In this document: positions 4,986 through 5,662 of the stretch, one piece after another
Numbering within the stretch: the first letter of the stretch is position 1
How the letters are laid out: each line of letters opens with the position of its first letter
From: Planctomycetota bacterium
Lineage (GTDB): Bacteria > Planctomycetota > Planctomycetia > Pirellulales > Thermoguttaceae
DNA length: 5,662 bases
Reading direction: 5' to 3'
Assembly: GCA_025356915.1 (NCBI GenBank)
Contig: JANXQG010000311.1
Coordinates: forward strand, 1 to 5,662
Translations under genes and position numbers: made by a program
The notes under the pieces: generated by a model
Database searches by the model: none
What the model saw: only the letters and a program-made list of their open reading frames with translations
What the model was told of the DNA's origin: nothing

Positions 4986-5662
4986 CCACCGGCTTGGGAC
5001 GGTTTCTGCTTGTCGTCATCCTTCGGCTCTTCCGTGAACAACCACTTGTGGACGTGATCGGTGACCGCTTTTAGCCGTTCGTCGCTGATGCGCTCGCGGT
5101 AGACGCTCGCCATGTCGTTTGCGGTTGGAGCATGGCCCATGATGTAGTTTACGGCAACTTGGTCTCGGCTTTCGCCGCCAATCGTTTCAAAGGTGTGTCT
5201 GATCGCATAAAATCCAAGACCAGGGCGATGAAGCTTCCGAACTTTGAGTAACTTTCGAAATTCGGCCGAGATTGGATTTGTCGAGGTGATCTTAGCCCAC
5301 CGCTGGCCATATTTCGTAATGAAGACCAACTCGGCATCCGCGGCATCCTTGGGCGTGGGACGATCGGCTATCGCGGCTTTCACGGCAGCCAGCGTTTCGT
5401 GCCATAATGGACAGCGGCGTTCCACTCCTGTCTTCGGACGCGGGAATTTCACGTACCCGGCCTTGAGGTCCACGGCCCTGATCGGGAGTATCGCGCAGTC
5501 GTTGTTACCGAAGCCCGCGTTGACTGCCAGTAGGATCATCGCCTTCAGCTGAGTACCGGCGATCTCGATCAGGCTGAGTATTTCCTTTGCTTCCAGCATC
5601 TTCAGGCCCTTCTCAGCGCGGGCCTTGCGCAAGACCCTCTTGCTCGGCCGTTTGAACGTCGG
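4982..5662 (-). CDS. Tyrosine recombinase (phage-type integrase), C-terminal part, 5' end outside window
   Basis: Site-specific DNA strand exchange, probably integrating and excising the element in this window. The frame is open from the window edge (first codon CCG at 5662-5660) to TGA at 4982-4984, giving 226 visible residues; the core-binding N-terminus is missing. A TTG at 5632 lies in frame but is probably internal, because FKRPSK precedes it in the same frame. Counting from the edge, a catalytic core is visible: PRPKTG with the beta-strand Lys at 77, YAIRHT with Arg155 and His156, MGH with His177, and the likely nucleophile Tyr188 in ASVYRERI (codon 5099-5101). The usual first catalytic Arg (GLR-x-x-E) is replaced by AGFGNND, and the box II His (H-x-L-R) is Tyr152. 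I recall these changes from planctomycete integrases, so they may be a family trait. The tail after 209 is acidic then basic and probably disordered. A promoter-like sequence overlaps the stop codon. Confidence 0.9.
   Translation of the reverse strand, partial: PTFKRPSKRVLRKARAEKGLKMLEAKEILSLIEIAGTQLKAMILLAVNAGFGNNDCAILPIRAVDLKAGYVKFPRPKTGVERRCPLWHETLAAVKAAIADRPTPKDAADAELVFITKYGQRWAKITSTNPISAEFRKLLKVRKLHRPGLGFYAIRHTFETIGGESRDQVAVNYIMGHAPTANDMASVYRERISDERLKAVTDHVHKWLFTEEPKDDDKQKPSQAGG

Noticed and set aside
1..5662. CRISPR array, rRNA or insertion-sequence ends
   Set aside because: No regularly spaced repeats, no rRNA-like sequence, and no transposase or terminal inverted repeats with target duplications were seen.

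Overview
This GC-rich window appears to come from a planctomycete, probably from an integrated mobile island. The clues are family resemblances recalled from planctomycete genomes: the integrase core (GFGNND, PRPKTGVERRCPLW, FYAIRHTFET), a regulator ending in KRRRRR...GVIEYF, a DUF1580-like start (LPGKVSIATLHRW), and a helicase-like protein with WNNPLRNRRIA and VLVRADAGTGG. No database search was possible, so the taxon is an inference.

Every gene I can support lies on the minus strand, so transcription runs from the right edge to the left. In that order: (1) the C-terminal part of a tyrosine recombinase (4982-5662, N-terminus outside the window); (2) a 277-residue DNA-binding protein with a C-terminal helix-turn-helix (4026-4859); (3) a 462-bp stretch without a confident gene (3564-4025), with dyads, a possible antitoxin-like relic and a promoter; (4) a small DUF1580-like protein that may be damaged (3171-3563); (5) a 286-bp gap (2885-3170) with a promoter-like sequence and a chain of stem-loops; (6) a 90-residue AlpA/excisionase-type protein (2612-2884); (7) a 300-residue ParB-like protein (1589-2491); (8) a 196-bp gap with a nested palindrome and a hairpin; (9) a superfamily-2 helicase-like protein, 464 residues visible, running off the left edge (1-1392).

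The set combines recombination, an AlpA-type and another small DNA-binding protein, ParB-type DNA binding and a helicase fold. No ParA, replication initiator, relaxase or cargo gene is visible. Two proteins depart from their superfamilies at catalytic positions: the integrase lacks the first catalytic Arg and the box II His, and the helicase-like protein lacks most of Walker A and the Asp-Glu of motif II. The non-coding DNA is rich in inverted repeats. The leader of the 277-residue regulator has promoter-like boxes, a hairpin with a T-tract and a mutually exclusive alternative stem, which could be an attenuator. The palindrome just after the ParB-like gene is a candidate binding site. Promoter, terminator and operator calls are by eye.
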